NCBI GenBank assembly: GCA_045641345.1
Contig: JAZUGR010000014.1
Span: 62,001-126,000 of the forward strand
Length of the DNA stretch: 64,000 nt
Reading direction: 5' to 3'
Origin: Cacconaster sp045641345
Lineage (GTDB): Bacteria > Bacteroidota > Bacteroidia > Bacteroidales > UBA932
In this document: positions 35,428 to 43,766 of the stretch, one piece after another
How the letters are laid out: each line of letters starts with the position of its first letter
Position numbering within the stretch: the first letter of the stretch is position 1
The notes under the pieces: generated by a model
What the model was told of the DNA's origin: nothing
Databases searched by the model: none
What the model saw: only the letters and a program-made list of their open reading frames with translations
Position numbers and translations under genes: made by a program

Positions 35428-36497
35428 ATCAAGTGTCTTATGAAATAATTGTAAATCTTGAAAAACGGGCTTCCGACCACCTCGAGCGGATAATATCTTG
35501 CAAAACGCACGATGCGGCGCATGCGGCGCAGGAATTCGAGGGACTCCAGATGCGAACGGCGCCCCGAAGCCTCGTCGCAAGCCCCGAAATTGCCGGAGCG
35601 CAATATCTCATCGAGAAGGAATCTCCCCTCCTTGCAGCGCGGTTCCACAAGAAGATACTCGTCCTCGAGAGCGAACACCTTCTGCAGCACGTACATCAGC
35701 GCCGATGCAAACCTTCTCAGCCCGAACCGGCCCAGGAGCGCCACGGTCTCCGCCTTTTCGGCCTCAGTGAAACCCTGCCTTAGCACATAGAGATAATCCT
35801 GCACCTGGCGCAGCCCCACCCCTTCGTCGAACAGATGTCGGAATATATGCAGCAGTATGTATATCCTGTTGAAAGCGGCATCCGCCACGGCCACCTGCAC
35901 TCCGCCGAAATCGGAGAGGTTGCGCGACTGCACCTCGAACTGCCCGGAGAACCACCTCTGCAACCTGGCATTATGGATCGGAGAAAACATCCACGACGGA
36001 GTGAAATGGGCCTCGAGGTCGCACCCGCCGATCTGCTGGCACTCGATATGGTGGTAGCACGTGCGGGACGAGGGTGAGGTGCGGCGCACCAGGGAGGATA
36101 TCGCCTTCCTGCTTCCGGCAACCCACAGGTCTATGTCTCCCGGGGTGCGCGAGGATCCGACCGGATAAAGTCTTGCCAGACCCTGGCCCTTGAGCAGCAC
36201 CGATCTGAACCCTCCGGATGCGAAATATTCCACAGCTTGCGGAACGGCCTTGTCGAGCAAGTCGTTGAGGCGCTTTATCTTCTCCGCCTCCGAGTACATC
36301 CTGACCATCGGGCGCTTGGAAGGGCACTGCTCCTTCGGAAGACGGTCCATCGCCGCGAAAGCGATTCCCAGCATCCTGTGGTCGGAAGCGATGCTGCACA
36401 CTTCAAGCCACAGGTCGTCATCCGGACAGACACTCAATCTGTCACGGCTACCTCCATACACCTGGAGAAGTTCGAAGAATATATCGACCGCACCCAT
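35424..36497 (-). CDS. Nucleotidyltransferase-fold protein (PF14907 type)
   Basis: 357 residues. The polymerase-beta-like nucleotidyltransferase core is at about 105-135: LLKGQGLARLYPVGSSRTPGDIDLWV, with the DxD metal motif in DIDLW. The rest is helical and basic. This family is frequent in polysaccharide loci and its product is unknown. The ATG at 36497 shares a base with the previous stop (TGATG), and the stop overlaps the HddA-like start in ATGA. The open frame extends upstream inside the neighbouring gene and was ignored. Confidence 0.75.
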   Translation of the reverse strand: MGAVDIFFELLQVYGGSRDRLSVCPDDDLWLEVCSIASDHRMLGIAFAAMDRLPKEQCPSKRPMVRMYSEAEKIKRLNDLLDKAVPQAVEYFASGGFRSVLLKGQGLARLYPVGSSRTPGDIDLWVAGSRKAISSLVRRTSPSSRTCYHHIECQQIGGCDLEAHFTPSWMFSPIHNARLQRWFSGQFEVQSRNLSDFGGVQVAVADAAFNRIYILLHIFRHLFDEGVGLRQVQDYLYVLRQGFTEAEKAETVALLGRFGLRRFASALMYVLQKVFALEDEYLLVEPRCKEGRFLLDEILRSGNFGACDEASGRRSHLESLEFLRRMRRIVRFARYYPLEVVGSPFFKIYNYFIRHLI

Positions 36498-37417
36498 CAC
36501 GACAGAGTTCCGAAATACCCGGCCTTGCGCCCGTATACCTTGAGCATCTCGGGCCATTGTACAATAAGCACGTCGCATATCGGGGCGAGTATCCTGCCCG
36601 CCCTTGACTTCGAATACACCCTTGCCCTCGACTCTATGAAAATCCGTTTCAGGCCGAGGATCCTTGCGGCGGCGAATACGGGGACCGCAATACCGGCCCC
36701 TGTCGAAACCACCACGGAAGGGCGCAGCCTGCGGCATACCTTCAACGCCTGGAAGAAATTGCGTATGAAATTCAATTTCCTGTGCCCCGAATAGTTGAAA
36801 GCCTCCATATAAAGTGCCCTCGAGCCAAAGTCCGCGGCTGCGGCGCAATTGTCCGAAAGCATCCATACCTCGCATCGGGAGGCAATGCCGGCAAGGCACA
36901 TCATCTCCGAATAGTGTCCGCCCCTGTTGCATACGAAAAGACACCTGCCGCCTTTGACGGACAACTTTCCGAGTTCATCGGAGATGCCGCATTCAAAATC
37001 GCAACGGCGCGGTTTGAAGGTCTGCAACTCCCGCCAGGCCGCAGCAAGGGAGTCTGTCCCGTCGAGGATATATCCATCTTCGGACAGCTTCCTGACAAGC
37101 TCCTTCTGATGGTCGTCAATCATCTCTCCGAAAGCATGCAGCCGGGCCACGGCAATCACCTTGCGGCCGCAGGAGATAGCACTGAATATCGAGCCGCTGC
37201 CTGAATGGGTTATCACTACGGATGCCCGCCCGACATACTCCTGAAACTGAGTCTCATCCATAAAAGGCACGCATTTGAAGTTGCGCGCCGCATAGACGGT
37301 ATGGCCGCTCTGGGCCACCACCTCCTCCTCTATGTGCTCGGACCCTATGAGGTCGTCCACCGCCTCGAGAAGGCGTGGAAAAGGAATCTTCTGCGTGCCG
37401 AGGATGACGAAAATCAT
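36497..37417 (-). CDS. Fused Alg13/Alg14-type (PssE-PssD) glycosyltransferase
   Basis: 306 residues with two halves normally encoded by separate genes. Residues 1-150 resemble PssE/Alg13, the GT28 C-terminal nucleotide-sugar half (MIFVILGTQKIPF, VVITHSGSGSIFSAISCGRKVIAV). Residues about 155-306 resemble PssD/Alg14, the membrane-recruiting half (CLFVCNRGGHYSEMM, VVSTGAGIAVPVFAAARILG, IFIESRARVYSKSRAGRIL). The fused product would transfer a sugar to a lipid-linked acceptor at the cytoplasmic face. The start at MIFVILGTQK follows wecC's stop by 8 bases. Donor and acceptor are unknown. Confidence 0.85.
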   Translation of the reverse strand: MIFVILGTQKIPFPRLLEAVDDLIGSEHIEEEVVAQSGHTVYAARNFKCVPFMDETQFQEYVGRASVVITHSGSGSIFSAISCGRKVIAVARLHAFGEMIDDHQKELVRKLSEDGYILDGTDSLAAAWRELQTFKPRRCDFECGISDELGKLSVKGGRCLFVCNRGGHYSEMMCLAGIASRCEVWMLSDNCAAAADFGSRALYMEAFNYSGHRKLNFIRNFFQALKVCRRLRPSVVVSTGAGIAVPVFAAARILGLKRIFIESRARVYSKSRAGRILAPICDVLIVQWPEMLKVYGRKAGYFGTLS

Positions 37418-37425
37418 ATCGTGAA

Positions 37426-38649
37426 TCAAATATGATATGTACCTTCCAGCGGGCAGACATTGTGACAGTCGAGTATCACCTTGCCCTTGAGGGAATCCCA
37501 CCTCTGCCGGATATGGTCGTGCTTGACCATTACGACTACCAGGTCGGTCCCCGAAAGGAACTCATCGAAATCCAGCACCTGGCTCTCCACAATCTTCTTT
37601 TCAGTAAAGAAAGGGTCGAAGACCTTGAGCGAAGCGGCAAGATGGCGCTCCTGCGCCTCCATCATCTGAAGGGTCGGAGACTCGCGCAAGTCATCGACGT
37701 TCTCCTTATAGGTCAGACCGTACAGGCCCACCCTCGAAACGTCGGAGATGCCCCTCTCCTTCATTATCTCGTATATGCGGTTGAGCACGAATTCGGGCTG
37801 GCTGTCGTTGGTGCGCATACTCTCGTCTATCACCTTTGCGAGGCTGGGATAATCCCCCACGAGGAACCAGGGATCGACACTGATGCAGTGGCCTCCCACT
37901 CCAGGACCGGGCTGGAGGATATTCACCCTCGGATGCATATTGCAGATGCGGATAATCTCATACACGTCCATATTGTCGTGGCGGCATATGCGGGCCAGTT
38001 CGTTGGCGAATGCGATGTTCACGGCACGGAAGGTATTCTCCACCACCTTGGTCATCTCGGCTGTGCGGATGTCGGTTACGACAATTTCGCCCTGACAGAA
38101 AGAGGCATAGTACTGCTTGACCTTCTCACCGATCTGTTTGCTGTCGGCTCCGATGGTCCTGTTGTTGTGAAGGAGTTCATAGACCATATTCCCGGGGATG
38201 ATGCGCTCGGGAGCGTGAACGAGGTGGATGTCCTCGCCAATCCTGAAGCCGTTCGCCTCGATTACTGGACGTACGAACTTGTCGATTGTTCCGGGGCTTA
38301 CCGTCGATTCAATCACAACTGTCGCGCCTTTGGGGCAGACCTTCATCACGTCCCTGACAGCCGCCACCACATAGCAGGCATCCACCTTTTTGGAGAACTT
38401 GTCGTATGGTGTGGGCACCGATACGATGTACGTGCCGGTCTTCTGGTATTCCGTAGTGAATTTGATACCGCCCTTCAAGGCAGCTGCGAAAAGTTCGTCC
38501 AGACCCTTCTCCTTGAAGGTTGTCTTTCCGGCGTTCAGGGTGGAAACCAGCTCCTTGTTGTAGTCCGTACCCACCACCTCGACTCCGTGGCTTGCCATCA
38601 TAAGGGCCGTCGGCAGTCCGATATAGCCCAATCCTATTACGTTTATCAT
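37426..38649 (-). CDS. wecC: UDP-N-acetyl-D-mannosamine dehydrogenase
   Basis: NAD-dependent four-electron oxidation of UDP-ManNAc to UDP-ManNAcA. 407 residues of the UDP-glucose/GDP-mannose dehydrogenase family: Rossmann motif VIGLGYIGLPTALMMA at the N-terminus, VIESTVSPGT near 115, and the nucleophile Cys255 in GVGGHCISVDPWFL. WecB, the UDP-GlcNAc 2-epimerase that makes its substrate, is encoded 7 bases upstream and a WecG-type transferase next to that. This context is the reason for choosing ManNAc over glucose as substrate. Confidence 0.92.
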   Translation of the reverse strand: MINVIGLGYIGLPTALMMASHGVEVVGTDYNKELVSTLNAGKTTFKEKGLDELFAAALKGGIKFTTEYQKTGTYIVSVPTPYDKFSKKVDACYVVAAVRDVMKVCPKGATVVIESTVSPGTIDKFVRPVIEANGFRIGEDIHLVHAPERIIPGNMVYELLHNNRTIGADSKQIGEKVKQYYASFCQGEIVVTDIRTAEMTKVVENTFRAVNIAFANELARICRHDNMDVYEIIRICNMHPRVNILQPGPGVGGHCISVDPWFLVGDYPSLAKVIDESMRTNDSQPEFVLNRIYEIMKERGISDVSRVGLYGLTYKENVDDLRESPTLQMMEAQERHLAASLKVFDPFFTEKKIVESQVLDFDEFLSGTDLVVVMVKHDHIRQRWDSLKGKVILDCHNVCPLEGTYHI

Positions 38650-38656
38650 TGTCGCA

Positions 38657-39856
38657 TTACTTTTTTATTCCGTATCTGCCGGCTTCCTTGCCGGCAAGTG
38701 CGTCCGCAATCCTTTTGCACGCCTTTCCGTCGCCATAGGGATTGACCGCATGGCTCATCCTGTCATAATAGATGCCATCGTCAAGCAGACGGCTGACCTC
38801 ACCCACTATCAGGTTGTGGTCAGTGCCCACAAGCTTCACGGTGCCGGCATCGAGGGCTTCGGGGCGTTCCGTGGTGCCACGCATCACGAGCACAGGCTTG
38901 CCTAGGCCCGGGGCCTCTTCCTGGATTCCGCCCGAATCCGTAAGGACCACGGTCGATTTCTCCATAAGATACACGAACTCCAGGTACTGCAGCGGCTCGA
39001 TGAAAAAGAAGTTCCCGTATGCCGAAAGGTCCTCGCCGAAGACTTCGTGGATCGGCTTGCGCACGTTGGGATTCAGGTGCATCGGATAGACGAAGTCCAC
39101 GTCGGGATATTTCTCCGAGAGGTCCTTCATCGCAGTCACCATACTGATGAACCCTTCGCCGAAATTCTCGCGCCTGTGGCCTGTGATAAGGACGAGTTTT
39201 TTTCCGCCTGCGAGCCTTGTGACATCATAGCCTGCGGCCTTGAGGACTCTGGTCTGCTTATCGGCAAGAGCCTTGTCGGATTTGAGTCTGCCCACCACCA
39301 TATGGAGCGCGTCGATTACGGTATTGCCCGTAACGAATATCCGGCCGTGAGCCTTCTCCTCCTTGAGGTTATTTTCGCTCAGTGGTGTGGGGCTGAAGTT
39401 GAAGTCAGCGATGCGCCCCGTAACCTGACGGTTCATCTCCTCCGGCCAGGGGCTGAGCAGATTATGTGTGCGGAGCCCCGCCTCGACGTGGCCGACAGGA
39501 ATCTGCCGGTAGAAGGCTGCCAATGCCGCCGCCATCGAGGTGGTGGTATCCCCGTGGACGAGCACGATGTCGGGGAGACTCTCACCTTTATCCTGCATTG
39601 TGTGGAACACCTCGCGCATACCGGTGAGGACTCTTGAAGTGACGTCCGTCAGATCCTGCCCCTGCTTCATTATGTTGAGGTCGAAGTCAGGCCTGACATC
39701 GAAGATCCCCAGCACCTGATCCAACATCTCGCGATGCTGGCCGGTGACGCACACCACGGTCTCGAACTCCGAGGGTCTCCCCTGCAGTTCCTTGACCAGC
39801 GGGCACATCTTGATGGCCTCAGGACGCGTACCGAACACGAGCATTACCTTTTTCAT
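38657..39856 (-). CDS. wecB: UDP-N-acetylglucosamine 2-epimerase (non-hydrolysing)
   Basis: Converts UDP-GlcNAc to UDP-ManNAc. 399 residues with the family motifs LVFGTRPEAIKM at the N-terminus, CVTGQHREMLDQVL near 36, VHGDTTTSMAAALAAFY near 95, GHVEAGLRT near 118, and TDSGGIQEEAPGLGKPVLVMR near 295. Its product feeds WecC, encoded immediately downstream. It begins 3 bases after the wecG stop. Confidence 0.96.
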   Translation of the reverse strand: MKKVMLVFGTRPEAIKMCPLVKELQGRPSEFETVVCVTGQHREMLDQVLGIFDVRPDFDLNIMKQGQDLTDVTSRVLTGMREVFHTMQDKGESLPDIVLVHGDTTTSMAAALAAFYRQIPVGHVEAGLRTHNLLSPWPEEMNRQVTGRIADFNFSPTPLSENNLKEEKAHGRIFVTGNTVIDALHMVVGRLKSDKALADKQTRVLKAAGYDVTRLAGGKKLVLITGHRRENFGEGFISMVTAMKDLSEKYPDVDFVYPMHLNPNVRKPIHEVFGEDLSAYGNFFFIEPLQYLEFVYLMEKSTVVLTDSGGIQEEAPGLGKPVLVMRGTTERPEALDAGTVKLVGTDHNLIVGEVSRLLDDGIYYDRMSHAVNPYGDGKACKRIADALAGKEAGRYGIKK

Positions 39857-39859
39857 AGG

Positions 39860-40564
39860 TCAGATTCTACCAATCTTCAAAAGTACAAAATATTTCAATA
39901 GAAAAATCTGGCGCTTTATTCTTGAGGGCTGTTTCACAAGCCTGTATGCAAATTCGAGATTATGGTCGACCCACCACTTCGGAGCCCGCTTCACATTGCC
40001 CGTATATACGTCGAAACTGCCGCCCAACCCCTGGTAGACGGCATTGTGGCGCCGCCACATCTCTTCCATCAGGATTTCCTGTTTGGGCGAACCCATCGCC
40101 ACGAATACCACGTCAGGCTTCTTGCCGGCGATATCGTCGATCAAGGCTCCCCTCTCCCGATCATCCTTGAGATAGCCGTCGCGGTATCCGACGATATTGA
40201 TTCCGGGGAATTGGGACCGCAACCCCTCCACCGTCTTTTCGATCACTTCCTTTTTGCTGCCCACAAGATAGAATGACTTGCCCTGCGGATGGAGTTTCTC
40301 TATGATTTTCAGCCACAATTCGCATCCCGGCAGCTTTACGGCATTTCTTCCGCCGTGTTTCTTTGCGGCCATAACCGCCCCCGTCCCGTCGCAATAGCCT
40401 ATATTGCGGTTTATTATCCCTTTGGTCTGCTCTGTGGCATGAAGAATTTTCTCCGCATTTATCGCCACCAGTAGTTTCTTCTTGTCCGAAGCATACTCTA
40501 TCAATTCGTCAAAAGACGAAAACGGATAGAAGCGGACGCCGTTTTTCAATGTAATAGGCAACAT
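39860..40564 (-). CDS. wecG: WecG/TagA/CpsF-family glycosyltransferase
   Basis: GT26 enzyme, 234 residues: YCDGTGAVMAAKKHG near 65, LPGCELWLKIIEKL, FYLVGSKKEVIEKTVEGL near 100, and the C-terminal VFVAMGSPKQEILMEE and GLGGSFDVYTGNVKRAPKWW. Family members add ManNAcA (WecG) or ManNAc (TagA) to a polyprenyl-PP-GlcNAc acceptor. With WecB and WecC adjacent and WecA in the same locus, UDP-ManNAcA is the most likely donor. The start MLPITLKNG was preferred over an in-frame start 22 codons upstream that overlaps the antitoxin gene. Confidence 0.88.
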   Translation of the reverse strand: MLPITLKNGVRFYPFSSFDELIEYASDKKKLLVAINAEKILHATEQTKGIINRNIGYCDGTGAVMAAKKHGGRNAVKLPGCELWLKIIEKLHPQGKSFYLVGSKKEVIEKTVEGLRSQFPGINIVGYRDGYLKDDRERGALIDDIAGKKPDVVFVAMGSPKQEILMEEMWRRHNAVYQGLGGSFDVYTGNVKRAPKWWVDHNLEFAYRLVKQPSRIKRQIFLLKYFVLLKIGRI

Positions 40565-40575
40565 AACGATAAAGT

Positions 40576-40935
40576 CTAAAGGCCCAGGATAGCGGCAGGC
40601 TGGATTCCAAGATACCGGCAGATGAGGCAAGCCTGCTTCAAGGATGGCTCGGAACGGCCTGATACGAAATCACTGACTCGGGACTGGCTTACGCCGAGAG
40701 CCTCGGCAAGCTCCTTCTGCGTCATTTTCTTGTCCGATAATCCGGAGACAATCAACTCGGCGACAGTCGGTTTCTCAATCGGGAAGTATTCCTTTTCGTA
40801 TTCTATCACAATATCTGAAAGGACTGACAACTCCACCGCCTCCTTCTGTTTCGGATCATAACCGTCAACAACAGGCAGCAGCTCTTCGATTCTCGAAAGA
40901 GCATATTCATACTGTTCTTTTGATATTTTTCCCAT
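40576..40935 (-). CDS. higA: HigA-type antitoxin, helix-turn-helix protein
   Basis: 119 residues with a C-terminal XRE-type helix-turn-helix (MTQKELAEALGVSQSRVSDFVSGRSEPSLKQACLICRYLG, residues about 75-115). It lies 4 bases downstream of a HigB-type toxin gene, in the toxin-first order typical of higBA. It should neutralise the toxin and repress the shared promoter at 41256-41286. The ATG at 40935 was chosen over a TTG that overlaps the toxin gene. Confidence 0.85.
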   Translation of the reverse strand: MGKISKEQYEYALSRIEELLPVVDGYDPKQKEAVELSVLSDIVIEYEKEYFPIEKPTVAELIVSGLSDKKMTQKELAEALGVSQSRVSDFVSGRSEPSLKQACLICRYLGIQPAAILGL

Positions 40936-40939
40936 ATTG

Positions 40940-41239
40940 TCAAATGTTTTTGCAATCAATCCTGCCGTAGTCCTTATGTCTTCCGACCCACCGGATGAAA
41001 ATATATCCCATCACGAATTTGACAACAACTACCAGTCTGAAATTATTGCCGGAAATATTGAACACATAATGCTGATTCCCGACACTGTCGACAGAACTGA
41101 AATCAGCTTTCATATCGGCAAAATTTCTCCAGTCTGCAATTTCCGCAATCTCATACCACCGCTCCAGAGGGACCTTTGCAGACTCGTTTCCCGGCGTCTC
41201 AAAGAATTCCTTAAGTTTGCGATGCGACACTACCCTCAT
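40940..41239 (-). CDS. higB: HigB-type mRNA interferase toxin
   Basis: 99-residue RelE-fold toxin of the HigB family, presumed to cut mRNA on the ribosome. Matching segments are VSHRKLKEFFE, VPLERWYEIAEIADWRNFADMKADF, and the C-terminal VFNISGNNFRLVVVVKF...YIFIRWVGRHKDYGRID. A basic C-terminal WVGRHKDY, typical of active members, is intact. It is the first gene of the pair and has its own promoter. It sits within the polysaccharide locus between wecG and a predicted toroid-fold gene. Confidence 0.87.
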   Translation of the reverse strand: MRVVSHRKLKEFFETPGNESAKVPLERWYEIAEIADWRNFADMKADFSSVDSVGNQHYVFNISGNNFRLVVVVKFVMGYIFIRWVGRHKDYGRIDCKNI

Positions 41240-41255
41240 ACTCGAACTCTTTCTG

Positions 41256-41286
41256 CAAAAATAACAATTATCTCGCGTATTGCAAA
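41256..41286 (-). promoter_or_regulatory. higBA promoter (TTTG-N19-TATTTTTG)
   Basis: On the minus strand a -33 TTTG (41283-41286) and a -7 TATTTTTG (41256-41263) are separated by 19 bases, a full match to the Bacteroidetes promoter consensus. The transcription start would fall about 12 bases before higB. It shows that the pair is expressed independently of the surrounding polysaccharide operon. Confidence 0.7.
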
Positions 41287-41292
41287 AGTTTT

Positions 41293-41373
41293 TGCCGTAA
41301 ACATTCTATTTTTCAGAATTACGGCATTGCAGAGAGTCAAAGTGCAATTATTTCATCACTTGCCATAATTGCA
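41293..41373. repeat. Two successive inverted repeats between higB and the upstream gene
   Basis: First, TGCCGTAA (41293-41300) and its complement (41319-41326) with an 18-base spacer. Second, TGCAATTAT (41343-41351) and its complement (41365-41373), which spans the stop codon of the gene ending at 41356. Neither is followed by a T-run. They may stop transcription from upstream or serve as binding sites. Confidence 0.4.
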
Positions 41374-42576
41374 ACGTATATAGTAGGATATTGCGCAGAA
41401 CATAAAAGCATTGCTCCAACGCATATATGATATTTTGGAGCTGATTCCGGGTTTGAGCTGATAGTAGAAATAGCCTTTCCTATCCTGCATATTCTTTATT
41501 GTCCAATCCATCACTTTCTCCGCCAATGGACGATATTCGTCAAATTTATGCAGACGGGACAATGTTACAAACAACTGCCCGGGGCAATGGATGTCAATGG
41601 GATATTTCTTGTTGTGGTAATACTTGGGGCTACCATCCTGTTCAAAGAAATTTTCGATATAATATCTGAACCCTCTTTCGATATTTTCGTGAAATGAGGC
41701 GTCTCCTGTCAGCTCTTCATATGCCGCAAGTCCGTCAAGATTGTATCCGGTATGAAAGCTGTCTTTCCAATTCTGCACGGGAAGAAGTCCATACACCCAG
41801 CTGCCATCTTCCTCCTGTCCATCACAACAGGCCATAACTGATTGCCGGGCAGCTCCCCTGTATTCCTCCTTTCCCGAATACTTGTAGCAATAGCTGAGCA
41901 GCCTGGCACCAAGCAGCGCAGCGTTATACACGGTGTCATTGCCCTTCAACGGGCTGTACGAAAACAGGAAACCTTGCGGGCAGTCGTGCCTGTGAAGGTC
42001 TTTCATCACAAACTCCCCTGATGACAGGGCAATCTCGAGCAGATCCTTCCTTCCCGTAATCCCGTATGCCTCGAACAGGGCCGTAGCGCAGAAGCTGGTG
42101 GCCACCACAGTGGGGGTGTCTTTAGGGAAAAGAAACAGCCTCCGGGCCTGCCAGTCAAAGTTGTAGCCCCAGCAGGCGCCGTGATAATCGCCCTCCGAAC
42201 GAAGCGTGACCAGCAAATCAGCGAGTTCGTTCACTTTGGCCAGCAACGACTCTCTGGAGCCCACCTCATCCGACAATGATTCATCCCTGCACACGGCATT
42301 GTACAGATTGCAATAGCCCTGTAGGAACAATCCGATACCCTTGGCATTATATCCCTTGGGAACAAGCGCTATTCTGCGGAAATTCACAGGACTCCTTTTG
42401 AAGCCCTGAATCATCGCGAGCCTGCACAAAGCAGATTCCTTCAGCCACGGTATTGCCTGGAACACCTTGGAGTTGAGTCCGTCATACGGATCCCAGCCCT
42501 TATAACCCTCCGCTTCGCAATATGCGCGGAGTCGCGAAAAAGAATCAAATCGTGAAGCCACAGCCGTATCGATCAA
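41356..42576 (-). CDS. Alpha/alpha-toroid protein of polysaccharide loci, function unknown
   Basis: 406 residues with repeated helix-pair patterns and conserved aromatic/Gly motifs (WGYNFDWQARRLFLFP, YNAALLGARLLSYCYKYSG, FHTGYNLDGLAAYEELTG, KYPIDIHCPGQLFVTLSRL) that indicate a six-hairpin or terpenoid-cyclase-like toroid, as in some glycoside-acting enzymes. Relatives in Bacteroidetes polysaccharide loci sometimes carry a delta-aminolevulinate dehydratase label, for which no motif is seen here. No signal peptide. Its start overlaps the end of the ATPase gene by 32 bases, an unusually long overlap. A glycan-modifying role is inferred. Confidence 0.55.
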   Translation of the reverse strand: MIDTAVASRFDSFSRLRAYCEAEGYKGWDPYDGLNSKVFQAIPWLKESALCRLAMIQGFKRSPVNFRRIALVPKGYNAKGIGLFLQGYCNLYNAVCRDESLSDEVGSRESLLAKVNELADLLVTLRSEGDYHGACWGYNFDWQARRLFLFPKDTPTVVATSFCATALFEAYGITGRKDLLEIALSSGEFVMKDLHRHDCPQGFLFSYSPLKGNDTVYNAALLGARLLSYCYKYSGKEEYRGAARQSVMACCDGQEEDGSWVYGLLPVQNWKDSFHTGYNLDGLAAYEELTGDASFHENIERGFRYYIENFFEQDGSPKYYHNKKYPIDIHCPGQLFVTLSRLHKFDEYRPLAEKVMDWTIKNMQDRKGYFYYQLKPGISSKISYMRWSNAFMFCAISYYIRCNYGK

Positions 42577-43696
42577 GCAGATAAAATCTGAGAAATCTGT
42601 TTGTTATACTATAGAATCCATCGTTCTTTGAGATATACTCTTTTGAATACAAGGCTATCAGCGCACTTTGGACTGTACTGCTGCTCCTGAGGGAATGACG
42701 TAGCACAAAACCGCTGGAGGTGGCCTCCTTTACTTTCCCCTCCTTCGCAATTGCAATGAGAACTTGCTTCTGCATCTCCGGGAGGTCTGCAATGTTGTCG
42801 TCAAAGGCTCTTTTTTCAAGTTTCAGAATATGTCGCAAGGCTTGCTCCACGTCGGCAAAATCCGCTGTTCCGCCATCTTGTTTTTCGCCGTAGATTTCAT
42901 TCAACATCCGTTGAACATACCAAGTGTGTCCCTCGAAAAGATCATAAACCATATTGAAGCATTCTGCTGAAAGCTTTTTCCCGCCTGCATCGAAATGGCG
43001 CTGTGAAAAAGCCCTATACTCTGTCTTATCTATCGGTCCCAAAGAGAGAGGAGTACTGCTCATATAGAACGGTTCTCCCGGATTTGTAAAAAGTTTATCC
43101 ATCATCCTCCTTCTGCTTCCCGAATAGATGAATGCTGTCTGACGGCATTTTTGAATATATGATCTAAGCAGGGCTATTACATTACCTTCCGGATAATCAG
43201 CAATTTGTTGGAACTCGTCTATTGCCACAAGGCACGGAGTGTCTGAATTCTCCAGATATTCGAAAATCTCCTTCAGAGTAGTCTTGGGTTGCGTGATGGC
43301 ACCGAGTGAAATGTCGAGGGAGATCTGACCTGTTATCGGATCATATTTTATTCCCGGTGCAAGCGACCTCACATAGGAGAAAAAACGCTCCGCCATTTTC
43401 TGCCCCTTACCCTTAAGCTGGCCAAGCAATTCTTCACTCAGCAACATCACCATCTCCGACAGATTTGACGTCGGATAAAGATCCACATAAAAAGTCTTGA
43501 ACCGGGAACTGATTTCCTTTTGTGCAAAAACGTGGCTGATCAACCCGGATTTTCCCATCCTCCTGTCCGAAACCAGTACCGTATTCCTGCCATTCAGTAT
43601 ATTGGAAAGCATTTCACGTGTTTCTTCCCTGCGGTCGCAGAAATATTCCCGACCATAATAATCACTCGTAATGACAAAAGGGTTGACTGGCTTCAT
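42545..43696 (-). CDS. AAA ATPase of the ATPase_2 (archaeal-type) family
   Basis: 383 residues. The P-loop is SDRRMGKSG at 43-51, lacking the usual first Gly/Ala. Walker B is CLVAIDEFQQIADYPE near 165, followed by FIYSGSRRRMMDKLF (sensor-like) and a C-terminal winged-helix-like region. Proteins of this family are scattered, variable accessory genes in Bacteroidetes and archaea with no settled function. It has its own -7 box and an overlapping pair of palindromes just upstream, so it looks like an independent unit inserted in the locus. Confidence 0.75.
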   Translation of the reverse strand: MKPVNPFVITSDYYGREYFCDRREETREMLSNILNGRNTVLVSDRRMGKSGLISHVFAQKEISSRFKTFYVDLYPTSNLSEMVMLLSEELLGQLKGKGQKMAERFFSYVRSLAPGIKYDPITGQISLDISLGAITQPKTTLKEIFEYLENSDTPCLVAIDEFQQIADYPEGNVIALLRSYIQKCRQTAFIYSGSRRRMMDKLFTNPGEPFYMSSTPLSLGPIDKTEYRAFSQRHFDAGGKKLSAECFNMVYDLFEGHTWYVQRMLNEIYGEKQDGGTADFADVEQALRHILKLEKRAFDDNIADLPEMQKQVLIAIAKEGKVKEATSSGFVLRHSLRSSSTVQSALIALYSKEYISKNDGFYSITNRFLRFYLLDRYGCGFTI

Positions 43697-43710
43697 CTTA
43701 TAAATTTTCG

Positions 43711-43752
43711 CAAAAATAATTATTTAAGTTTAAATTACCTAAACTTAGGTAA
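43711..43752 (-). promoter_or_regulatory. -7 box and overlapping palindromes upstream of the ATPase gene
   Basis: A -7 box TATTTTTG on the minus strand at 43711-43718. Immediately upstream are two overlapping palindromes: TAAGTTTA/TAAACTTA (43725-43732 and 43740-43747) and TTACCTAA-AC-TTAGGTAA (43735-43752). They would cover the -33 region, so an operator is likely; the regulator is unknown. Confidence 0.4.
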
Positions 43753-43766
43753 AATTTATAATTCCC

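Noticed and set aside
41356..42576. Delta-aminolevulinate dehydratase, a label sometimes given to such genes
   Set aside because: No heme-synthesis enzyme motif is seen; the sequence looks like an alpha/alpha toroid.
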